Shown in pieces: positions 1-7,654 of a stretch of DNA of 64,000 bases. Position 1 is the first letter of the stretch. Each line of letters opens with the position of its first letter. A program made the translations under genes and the position numbers. Under the pieces are notes generated by a model, which saw only the letters and a list, made by a program, of their open reading frames with translations, was not told the DNA's origin and searched no databases. Source of the stretch: Bartonella bacilliformis KC583 (GTDB lineage: Bacteria; Pseudomonadota; Alphaproteobacteria; Rhizobiales; Rhizobiaceae); the NCBI RefSeq assembly GCF_000015445.1, contig NC_008783.1, positions 186,001 to 250,000 on the forward strand, given 5' to 3'.

Positions 1-960
1 AGGGACATATTTTCTTAAAGCATTTTCGCGGGTCGTGGTTGTGCATGGGGCGCGTAAATGTTGAGGGAGAAGTTTTCTGGCGTTTTTTCTCAGCATCATC
101 AGCTTTTTGTGCTCTCTTCATATTCTTCTTCACTGTTTTGGCCGGTGTGCTGGATACCCTTCTTTTTTGCACCTTTAGAACAGGAAGTAGAAGTGATTTC
201 GCGAGTTATGGCGGAAGGGTATAGAGAGTGCATGTTATTATTAGGTGCATAGTAGATAATATATGAGGATATATGGGGGCAGGAGCAGGCGTGAATGGAG
301 GTGCCATGTCTCTGGAGTTACATGTCTGGAATTACATGCATGAAGGTGAGGGGGTACCCATGTTCGTGCTGTATGGGGGTATGTGTGCCTAGTCGTTGCG
401 CGCATGGAGCGCGTAAATGTTGAGGGAGCAGTTTTTGGGCGTTTTTTCTCAGTATCATCGGCCTTTTTCACGCTCTTCACATTCTTCTTCACTGTTTTGG
501 CCGGTATGCTGGATGCCCTTCTTTTTTGCACCTTTAGAACAGGAAGTAGAAGTGATTTCGTGAGTTATGGCGGAAGGGTATAGAGAGTGCATGTTATTAT
601 TAGGTGCATAGTAGATAATATATGAGGATATAGTGGGGGCAGGAGCAGGCGTGAATGGAGGTGCCATGTCTCTGGAGTTACATGCATGAAGGTGAGGGTA
701 TCCATGTTCGTGCTGTATGGGGGGAGGTGTGCTTAGTCGTTGCGCGCATGGAGCGCGTGCGTAAATGTAAGTGCATGCGATGGGGGCAGAAGCCGGCGTA
801 TAGAGTTGTGTGAATATAGGTGCCATAGGGTGAGGACGTATAGGCTTGATGCTCAGCTTCTGTCTTTTCATGGAGAGTGTTGGGTCATGGAGAGTGTTGG
901 GCTTTGTAAGGGGATGATCAAGCCTTGCATAGTGATGGGGCTATAGGTGCAAGTGTTTCA
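1..960. repeat. Imperfect ~350-bp tandem repeat, no gene seen
   Basis: About two and a half copies of one unit. The landmark CGCGTAAATG occurs at 51-60 and 410-419, a step of 359 bp. A third, degraded copy starts near 754. Each full copy also contains the same stretch ending in a segment with GGAAGGGTATAGAGAGTGC. Open frames exist on both strands but carry no recognisable domain and follow the repeat rather than a conserved start. I see no gene in 1-1139. Confidence 0.75.
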
Positions 961-1139
961 GCCTTATGCTGGCAGGTATTTAAGAGTGTGTTACAAGGCA
1001 TTTACGCATAAATACGCATAAAGGTGAGCACATAGATGTTTGTGCATGGAGAATCCGATGGGGGAGAGGAATAGATAGCAGAGATGGATGGTGCAAAGCG
1101 CACCATCACTATCATCGTGATTTTTATTATAGATTTATA

Positions 1140-1694
1140 TTATTTCTGCCCTGTTGAACCAAAGCCGCCAGTGCCGCGCCCTGTGTTAGGTTGATTGCTA
1201 AGATCTGTTTGAGAAGAGGTAAGATCTGAATTTGGGTCCAGCAGGCGAACTTCCACCTGAGTCACAGGAGCGATGACCGTTTGGGCAATGCGCATTCCAC
1301 GTTCAATGATAAAGTCTTCTTGGCCTAAATTGATCAGCAACACTTTTACCTCACCACGGTAATCACTATCAATCGTGCCTGGGGTGTTGAGGCAGGTGAT
1401 GCCATTCTTTAAAGCTAAGCCAGAGCGTGGGCGTATTTGTGCTTCAAAACCAGGGGAGAGATGAAAAATAAGACCTGTGGGGATAAGAGCCCGCTGCCCA
1501 GGGGAGAGTGTGATGCTCTCATTTTCAGGAAGCGCGGCCCGTAGATCAAGACCTGCTGAGCCTTCTGTGGCATAATGGGGAAGTCCTAGACCTTGTCCAT
1601 GTTCAAGGCATTGAACCCATAAAGGTAATTTTTGCGATGGAGAGGAAGAATTGTGTGCGTCTTGCAAAGACATGTGGGGATGATGATCAGACAT
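1140..1694 (-). CDS. dut: Deoxyuridine 5'-triphosphate nucleotidohydrolase (dUTPase)
   Basis: Hydrolyses dUTP to dUMP and pyrophosphate, which keeps uracil out of DNA and supplies dUMP for dTMP synthesis; cytosolic homotrimer. The 184-residue product shows all five trimeric dUTPase motifs in order: AGLDLRA (I), RPRSGLA (II), [10 protein letters not shown] with the catalytic Asp and Tyr (III), RGMRIAQ (IV) and the C-terminal glycine-rich [10 protein letters not shown] that closes over the substrate (V). The family usually has about 150-160 residues. The extra length is an N-terminal extension of about 25 residues, so a later Met (residue 8) could be the true start, and there is also a variable linker before motif V. 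It stands alone, with repeat DNA on both sides. Confidence 0.95.
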   Translation of the reverse strand: MSDHHPHMSLQDAHNSSSPSQKLPLWVQCLEHGQGLGLPHYATEGSAGLDLRAALPENESITLSPGQRALIPTGLIFHLSPGFEAQIRPRSGLALKNGITCLNTPGTIDSDYRGEVKVLLINLGQEDFIIERGMRIAQTVIAPVTQVEVRLLDPNSDLTSSQTDLSNQPNTGRGTGGFGSTGQK

Positions 1695-1699
1695 GGCAA

Positions 1700-2770
1700 A
1701 AGATTTCCAAAACAGTAAAAAACAGACGAAATGTTAACACCAGCATGTTTTTAAAAAACAAGCCGATAAAGGGCGCACTCTATGGGATGAGCTGTGCTCC
1801 ACTAAAGGTGCACCCCACGCGATGAGCTATACTTCGCAGTATATACGTTACCAAAAAAATGTCTGTAATAAAAACCAAAATTCCACCAAGAAGATGGTGG
1901 TGTAACACTTGGCCCAAAAGAGGGAAGAGCAAGCAAGTATGGCTTAAGAGGGAGAAAGGCAAGGAGCAGCCTAAATGGCAAGAAGATGTTGGCGTAGAAA
2001 GGGAGGAGAAGATGTTGGGTGTGAGGCCATGAAAGGGTAGGGACGCAGCTGATGTGAGGCACGTCTTACGAGGGGAAAAGGCATGTCCTAAAGGGCGCAA
2101 AGATGGTGGCAGTGAGGGGGCAGGGAAGAGTGAGAGGCAACATTATGTGAGACTTCTTGAGAAAGTGAGAAGACGTTGGTAGGGGCATGCCTAAATGGCA
2201 AGAAGATATTAGAGTGAAGCTTTCTTAAAAGGATGAAGAAGGAACGGTTTAAGAAGGCAGCTGGTGCAGAGCACGGATTAAGAGAGAGGAAGAAGAACAG
2301 GGCTCAGCCTAAGAGAAGAAGAAGACCTTTGCATACGGCATGGCCTATTTGCATGAGTCATGGCCTGAGAGGATGGAGGAAAGATGTGGCTTCAGAAGGT
2401 AAAAAATGTTGGTATGAAGTTTGACTGAAGAAGAGGAAATGTAAGACACGTCTTAAAGAGCAAAAAGATGTTGTGTGTGAGGGGACAGAGAAGAGTGAGA
2501 GGCAATATGAAGTGGGCTATCTTAAGAGGGCGAGAAGACGTTGGTGGGAGCATGCCTAAGGGGAAAAAAATGGTGGCATGAAGCCTGAAAGGGCAGGAAC
2601 ATGGCTGGTATGACGCATAACTTCAGAAGGAGAAAGGTATGTCCTAAAGGACAAAAAGATGGTGGCGGTGAGGTGAGCGGAGAAGAGTGAGAGGTAACAC
2701 CATGTGAGGCACGGCCTCAAGAGGAGAAGAGCAAGGCATGGCTTAAGCGGAGAACCTTGCTTCCTCTTCC
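1700..2770. repeat. Purine-rich imperfect tandem repeats, no gene seen
   Basis: About 1 kb without a convincing gene. Related blocks recur around 2050-2200, 2430-2570 and 2620-2720. They share phrases such as AAAGATGGTGGC, GAAGAGTGAGAGG and GAGAAGACGTTGG. The + strand is strongly enriched in G and A. Confidence 0.65.
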
Positions 2771-2774
2771 AGAT

Positions 2775-3578
2775 TTATGCACTGCCAATCAAAATACCGG
2801 TCGCAAAGACCAAAATACCACCAACAATCACCTGTAGGGAAGCACGCCAAAAAGGTGTTGCCATAAATTTATTTTGAATCCAAACAATGGCCCATAATTC
2901 AAAAAACACAATAATAAGCGCAAGAATTGTTGCCGCGTAAAAAGAGGAAAGCAAATAAGGCAATGTATGGCCCAGCCCACCCAGCGTTGTCATGATGCCG
3001 TTGGCGATGCCTCTTTTCAGTGGTGAGCCGCGCCCGGATAATTTGCCATCATCGTGGGCGGCTTCTGTAAACCCCATGGAAAGACCCGCCCCAATGGAAG
3101 CAGAAAGGCCTATTAAAAAGGTTTTATGAGTGTCACCCGTGGCAAAAGCTGCAGCAAAAATTGGCGCCAGAGTAGAAACAGATCCATCCATTAAACCCGC
3201 AAGGCCAGGTTGGATCCATGTTAACAATCGTTGCCGATATTTGGGTGACGAATGGATAGGGTCTGTTGGCTTTGCTCCTTCTGCATAGGCTGCTTGTATA
3301 GCTGGTACCGATGCAGGAGAGGCTTCAGGAAGCCATGACTCTAAAATTTTTACATAATTTTTACAAGAAAAACACTGACAGCGTTGATGATGCTGCGAGG
3401 AATGATCCTTCGTATTGGCAGGGAAGGTTGCTTTTAAAGGGCAAGACAGCTGCAGTGGTGCTTGGCTATTGCTGTAGCAATAAAGGGTTGCACAAGGTCC
3501 TGTCACTGTTAAAGCATGAGAGTCTGTGTAAGAGGTAGAGAATTTGCGTTTCAACAGTGAAAAAAGGGCTTCAAACAT
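2775..3578 (-). CDS. VIT/CCC1-family membrane transporter, probable iron exporter (MbfA-like)
   Basis: Probable cytoplasmic-membrane Fe2+/Mn2+ transporter. The C-terminal ~160 of 267 residues form a VIT1-type domain: the conserved start LAGLMDGSVSTLAPIFAAA, then GLSASIGAGLSMGFTEA and three further hydrophobic segments. In rhizobial MbfA this domain follows a ferritin-like diiron domain. Here that is replaced by a ~100-residue non-homologous N-terminus with a Cys cluster at residues 67, 69 and 72 (RCQCFSC), so the protein may bind metal differently. The start is supported by an AAAGG ribosome site 7 nt upstream. A perfect Irr (ICE) box lies just upstream, which makes an iron role likely. The exact substrate is inference. 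Confidence 0.8.
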   Translation of the reverse strand: MFEALFSLLKRKFSTSYTDSHALTVTGPCATLYCYSNSQAPLQLSCPLKATFPANTKDHSSQHHQRCQCFSCKNYVKILESWLPEASPASVPAIQAAYAEGAKPTDPIHSSPKYRQRLLTWIQPGLAGLMDGSVSTLAPIFAAAFATGDTHKTFLIGLSASIGAGLSMGFTEAAHDDGKLSGRGSPLKRGIANGIMTTLGGLGHTLPYLLSSFYAATILALIIVFFELWAIVWIQNKFMATPFWRASLQVIVGGILVFATGILIGSA

Positions 3579-3593
3579 AACAGACCTTTGTAA

Positions 3594-3610
3594 TTTAGAA
3601 TTATTCTAAA
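3594..3610 (-). promoter_or_regulatory. Iron control element (ICE box), probable Irr operator
   Basis: TTTAGAATTATTCTAAA is a perfect 17-bp palindrome. It matches every position of the rhizobial ICE consensus TTTRGAAYNRTTCYAAA bound by Irr. It ends 16 bp before the start of the VIT-family transporter, where a bound regulator would block transcription. Irr represses iron-export and storage genes such as mbfA when iron is low, so the same is expected here. Confidence 0.8.
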
Positions 3611-4034
3611 ACATAAAGCATCAAAAATAAAAGTCAATCCGAAATCAGAATTTTCTGTGTGATAAGGTAAGAAACTCTGTGTTTTGTTGCTGTGCAAGAG
3701 AGGGGACAAGAGTTGTGATGGGGGGAGTGTAAGGGAGAAAATGGCCGTAATGAGGGCTATAATATAAGGGAGATAGAGCTGTCATGGAGAGGGATTATGA
3801 GTGAAAGGTGTAAAGTGATGGAAGATATGATGGAGAACTGTGACAGGGGCCATGGAGGGGGCCATGATAAGGGCCATAATGGATGGCTGTAATGGGAGGT
3901 TCTCATGGAGGGTTGTGGGTATGTTGTGCATGGCTTGTGGATGCGATGTGGCATAGTTTGTGGATGTAGCGCGTATATCCTGTGGATTGCAGCACCTTTT
4001 TATGTGTGGGATGTTGCTCTTTAAGCGCAGGATT
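3611..4034. repeat. Intergenic, low-complexity GGCCAT-rich DNA
   Basis: No gene seen. Positions 3720-3960 contain short degenerate repeats built on GGGCCAT/GGGCCATAATG. Confidence 0.5.
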
Positions 4035-4607
4035 TTATGCTATTTTGCGTTTTGATAACATCCCCTTTGAGGCAACAAAAAGGCTAAGCAGCATATAAAA
4101 CAGGCTTGCTACGGCGTTCCATCCTGCAAAGGATAAAAAGAGAAAATGCCCTGGAGCTTGCGAACAAGAAGGTGGTTGGATATTGTTTAAGTGATGCAAT
4201 AAGTGGTTGGCATTTGTGGTGAGCCTTGTTGCCCCTACGCCACAACTGGTTGGCGCAGGCCAAAGTTGATATTCAATCCCCACATGATAGATCGCTAAGC
4301 CAAGGCTACAGGCCATGATCCCCCCAACACATAAAAACAAAAACCTTACCCAGCAAGATGTTTTGACAAACCATGCCCATAGGCTGGCGGTGCCCAAAAA
4401 AACAAGAGCACTGTAATAAGGCAAGCGCTCAATAAGGCATAAAGAACATGGGAGATACCCCCCAATATATTCAAAACCAAGAGCCAGACCCACAGTGACT
4501 AAGAGACTGAGAGTAAGGCATAACGCCCAAAAACATCGTTCTTTATTGCTTTGTGTTTGGTAAAGATGTTTATGCAAAAAAGAGGGCAGGGATAAAAAAG
4601 GAACCAT
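4035..4607 (-). CDS. dsbB: Disulfide bond formation protein B
   Basis: Cytoplasmic-membrane quinone reductase that re-oxidises the periplasmic thiol oxidase DsbA. The 190-residue product has four hydrophobic helices. The first periplasmic redox pair is in CSLC (Cys54 and Cys57) and the second pair is Cys122 and Cys148. The family signature LPCSLCLIERLPYY follows the first helix. The gene begins 12 bp after the stop of the upstream DedA-like gene, so the two are probably co-transcribed. No dsbA lies nearby. Confidence 0.93.
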   Translation of the reverse strand: MVPFLSLPSFLHKHLYQTQSNKERCFWALCLTLSLLVTVGLALGFEYIGGYLPCSLCLIERLPYYSALVFLGTASLWAWFVKTSCWVRFLFLCVGGIMACSLGLAIYHVGIEYQLWPAPTSCGVGATRLTTNANHLLHHLNNIQPPSCSQAPGHFLFLSFAGWNAVASLFYMLLSLFVASKGMLSKRKIA

Positions 4608-4619
4608 GGCTTATTGTCT

Positions 4620-5249
4620 TTAAAAATTGAGATAATATTTCAAAACAGTAGAAAAAAGCCCATAAATCAATCCAAAAGCAATTAAACCAGTGAATAAGAC
4701 CCATTTCCACTGTTTCGATATAAAGGAAAGCACTTGCGAGCCAAAACGTTGAATAAGCCACGCGAAAAAATAAAAACGAGCACCACGGGCGATCAAAGAT
4801 GTGGTGGCAAAGAGCCAAAGAGGAATGTCCATTGCACCTGCAAAAAGTGTGGTCATCTTGATGGGGGGGATGTGAAACAACCCTGAAAGAAAGATGCAAA
4901 CCACAAGCATTTCCTGTGTGATATGGGTTTGTAGAGCTTGAAAATAGTCATATTTGTCATAAAATTCTAAGACGGGTCTGGCGATGCTATCATAGGCATA
5001 GGCGCCAATATACCAGCCCAAAATGCCGCCCAAAATAGAACAAACTGTCGCGATAAATGCGTAATGATAGGCTTTTTTAGGGCGAAGAAGCGACATCGGA
5101 ATGTATAATACATCCCCCGGGACAGGGAAAAAAGAACTTTCAATAAACACAATGAAGCCAAGCCAATAGGAAGCTGTCCGCCGTGTTCCTAAAGAAATTG
5201 TCCAATTTTTTAATCTTTTTATGTTTTGTTTTATGTTCATAAAAGTCAA
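4620..5249 (-). CDS. DedA/YqaA-type (SNARE-associated Golgi family) membrane protein
   Basis: Inner-membrane protein of 209 residues with about five hydrophobic segments. It has the family start SFFPVPGDVLYIPMSL, with the acidic-Pro pattern of the re-entrant loop, followed by GGILGWYIGAYAYDSI and the second half-repeat GLFHIPPIKMTTLFAGAM. DedA-family proteins are linked to membrane homeostasis and undecaprenyl-phosphate or lipid flipping; the YqaA subgroup itself is poorly characterised. It is the first gene of a two-gene operon with dsbB. The substrate cannot be read from sequence. Confidence 0.85.
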   Translation of the reverse strand: MTFMNIKQNIKRLKNWTISLGTRRTASYWLGFIVFIESSFFPVPGDVLYIPMSLLRPKKAYHYAFIATVCSILGGILGWYIGAYAYDSIARPVLEFYDKYDYFQALQTHITQEMLVVCIFLSGLFHIPPIKMTTLFAGAMDIPLWLFATTSLIARGARFYFFAWLIQRFGSQVLSFISKQWKWVLFTGLIAFGLIYGLFSTVLKYYLNF

Positions 5250-5476
5250 ATTCTCTGTTGTAGGTTAAAAATTTTGATCCAACAGATGTTCCCTCCAAAG
5301 AGTGTTTCTATAGAGAGAAACTTGTGAAAATTGAACCCTGGAGAAAACAACAGAGATCAAAACTGTGGCCCATTTTGTAAAAAATAGAATGCACCTGTTG
5401 ACGAATCTACCATTCTTCATATAGTGCAAGGTCAAAGAGTACAAGTCTAACGGTGCTATACTCTTGAGCATTGCAT

Positions 5477-5561
5477 GCGGGTGTGGTGGAACTGGTAGAC
5501 GCGCCAGACTCAAAATCTGGTTCCGAGAGGAGTGTCGGTTCGAGTCCGACCACCCGCACCA
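5477..5561 (+). tRNA. tRNA-Leu (anticodon CAA)
   Basis: An 85-nt class II tRNA with encoded CCA. The acceptor arms GCGGGTG and CACCCGC pair. The anticodon loop CTCAAAA gives CAA, reading UUG. There is a variable arm and the T-arm GGTTCGAGTCC. A phage-derived block follows 150 bp downstream, so this tRNA is a plausible ancient integration site. I did not find a second copy of its 3' end. Confidence 0.95.
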
Positions 5562-5708
5562 GTGCCCGTAAGTGCTATCTTGTAAGCGGTATATGGAGTG
5601 AGTGGTCTGTTGAGTGGGCCTCGTGTATTCCTGTATATTAAAGGGGCTTATGCATTGAATGGCCCTGCATATCAAACAAGACCGTAATTGACGTGAGCTT
5701 ATTTTTTC

Positions 5709-6568
5709 TCAACTTATTCCCCGGTTTAAGCTTTCTAGTTAGTTTTTCTTTGTTAATGCGAGTCTGATGAAATTTTGCTGCGCAGGCTCTTCCTGCTTAT
5801 GCGTTAACTTGCAACGCATAAATCATCTATGGGAGGATTTCATACTTGGAAAATTGGTATGGGGGATTTAATGCCTGTTCTCAACTTATTCCCCGGTTTA
5901 AGCTTTCTAGTTAGTTTTTCTTTGTTAATGCGAGCCTGATGAAACTTTGCTGCGCAGGCTCTTCCTGCTTATGCGTTAACTTGCAACGCATAAATCATCT
6001 ATAGGAGGATTTCATACTTGGAAAATTGATATGGGGGATTTAATGCCTGTTCTCAACTCATTCCCCGGTTTAAGCTTTCTAGTTAGTTTTTCTTTGTTAA
6101 TGCGAGTCTGATGAAATTTTGCTGCGCAGGCTCTTCCTGCTTATGCGTTAACTTGCAACGCATAAATCATCTATGGGAGGATTTCATACTTGGAAAATTG
6201 GTATGGGGGATTTAATGCCTGTTCTCAACTTATTCCCCGGTTTAAGCTTTCTAGTTAGTTTTTCTTTGTTAATGCGAGCCTGATGAAACTTTGCTGCGCA
6301 GGCTCTTCCTGCTTATGCGTTAACTTGCAACGCATAAATCATCTATAGGAGGATTTCATACTTGGAAAATTGATATGGGGGATTTAATGCCTGTTCTCAA
6401 CTCATTCCCCGGTTTAAGCTTTCTAGTTAGTTTTTCTTTGTTAATGCGAGTCTGATGAAACTTTGCTGCGCAGGCTCTTCCTGCTTATGCGTTAACTTGC
6501 AACGCATAAATCATCTATGGGAGGATTTCATACTTGGAAAATTGATATGGGGGATTTAATGCCTGATG
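5709..6568. repeat. Five tandem copies of a 172-bp repeat
   Basis: Copies begin (TCAACTT/TCAACTC) at 5709, 5881, 6053, 6225 and 6397, exactly 172 bp apart. Copies 1 and 3 share one set of variants (GAGTCTGATGAAATTT, CTATGGGAGG) and copies 2 and 4 another (GAGCCTGATGAAACTT, CTATAGGAGG). This implies a 344-bp dimer was duplicated; copy 5 is a hybrid. Each copy carries a small hairpin, ATGCGTT-aacttgc-AACGCAT. No protein is encoded. The array sits between tRNA-Leu and a phage replication module. Confidence 0.95.
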
Positions 6569-6708
6569 ATTTTAGTATGAGGGATTTTTACCGGGGATTA
6601 ATGTGGGGATTTGAATCCTTGAAGATTGGTATGAGGGATTTGAGTCCTTGGAGATTTTGCAATTTTAACATGACGACATTTTTTGTGGATTTTCTGCAGG
6701 AAGTTCAT

Positions 6709-6930
6709 TTAAGAAAAGCCTATGTGCGGTTTTTTTAAAGACTTTGCTTTCACATAGCCCCAATGAAGTGCCATCAAGTCCAAACAGTCGCGCGAATGAT
6801 CCGCTAGGGAGTTTTGCTTGCGTTTGACAGAGTTTAATTCTTTGATCGATAGGCCATAACCGACCACTTGCTCAACCAGGGCATAGCCGAGAATTCCATA
6901 TTTTTTGTGGATTTTCTGCAGGACGTTCAT
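6709..6930 (-). pseudogene. Duplicated 3' end of the DUF6456-like phage gene
   Basis: A tandem duplication with a 222-bp period. The last ~55 codons of the neighbouring gene (6958-7590) are repeated here nearly unchanged (VEQVVGYGLSIKELN, LMALHWGYVKAKS). The original stop codon TAA has become TTA, so the frame runs on for nine more codons (LKKPHIGFS) before stopping. There is no ribosome site or N-terminal part. It is probably not expressed as a useful protein. Confidence 0.8.
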
Positions 6931-6957
6931 TTAAGAAAAGCCTATGTGCAGTTTTTT

Positions 6958-7590
6958 TTAAGACTTTGCTTTCACATAGCCCCAATGAAGTGCCATCAAG
7001 TCCAAACAGTCGCGCAAATGATCCGCTAGGGAGTTTTGTTTGCGTTTGACAGGATTTAATTCTTTGATCGATAGGCCATAACCGACCACTTGCTCAACCA
7101 GGGCATAACCGAGAATTCCAAGTTGAATTTTGATCTCTCGTAGCTGTTTGGCTGCTTCTATCTGGGACTCGATCTTACCTTGATAAGGGGGATTGCCGTC
7201 AACCTTTTGCCGGGTAAAATCAAAGCCCATATGCGCTTGTCCTTGTATTTGGTACCAATATTTATAGAAATGTTCTGCTGCTTTATATTGCGCTCGGCTG
7301 ATATGCCCTTTGGCATATAACAGGGCAATGGGGCGGCTATACGCATCGGCTATGGCTATGATGGTGCGGGGGTTTCTGGAACTCTCTTTATACGCTGGTT
7401 GGAAATATGGGTTGCTCGTTTCAATGGCGATAGCCTGTGTTTTCAAAGACCCGAGATTTTGAGAGGATTTGCCTGGATTTTGAGAGGATTTGCCTGTTTT
7501 TTTCAAAGATTGTGCGACATTTTGCTTTGAATGCGTGACATCTTGCTTTTTTTGTTGCGGTGTTTTTACAGAATGAGCGTGTTTCTTCAT
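6958..7590 (-). CDS. Phage-derived protein with DUF6456-like C-terminus
   Basis: 210 residues from the ATG at 7590, chosen because TCAGGAG lies 6 nt upstream; the frame stays open further but without a ribosome site. The N-terminal ~60 residues are basic and low-complexity (repeats of GKSSQN). The C-terminal ~100 residues (DFTRQKVDGNPPYQGKIESQ, then KIQLGILGYALVEQVVGYG and DCLDLMALHWGYVK) resemble the DUF6456 domain found in phage and rhizobial regulators: a paired helical region ending in LDxxAxHWG. The function of DUF6456 is not established. The gene is next to the primase/helicase and likely shares its transcript. Confidence 0.6.
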   Translation of the reverse strand: MKKHAHSVKTPQQKKQDVTHSKQNVAQSLKKTGKSSQNPGKSSQNLGSLKTQAIAIETSNPYFQPAYKESSRNPRTIIAIADAYSRPIALLYAKGHISRAQYKAAEHFYKYWYQIQGQAHMGFDFTRQKVDGNPPYQGKIESQIEAAKQLREIKIQLGILGYALVEQVVGYGLSIKELNPVKRKQNSLADHLRDCLDLMALHWGYVKAKS

Positions 7591-7654
7591 GGGATTCTCC
7601 TGAAAAAAGATCATTAATTTTTGTGTGTTTGGAAAGCGGGTGTGGCCTGTGCAC

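Noticed and set aside
241..871. 96- and 138-residue minus-strand frames at the left edge
   Set aside because: Composition and boundaries follow the ~350-bp repeat; no conserved start or recognisable domain.
5477..5561. tRNA-Leu as a current attL site
   Set aside because: No integrase and no second copy of the tRNA 3' end were seen in the window, so active integration is not supported.
5709..6568. Possible CRISPR array
   Set aside because: The units are contiguous 172-bp repeats without variable spacers, and no cas gene is present.
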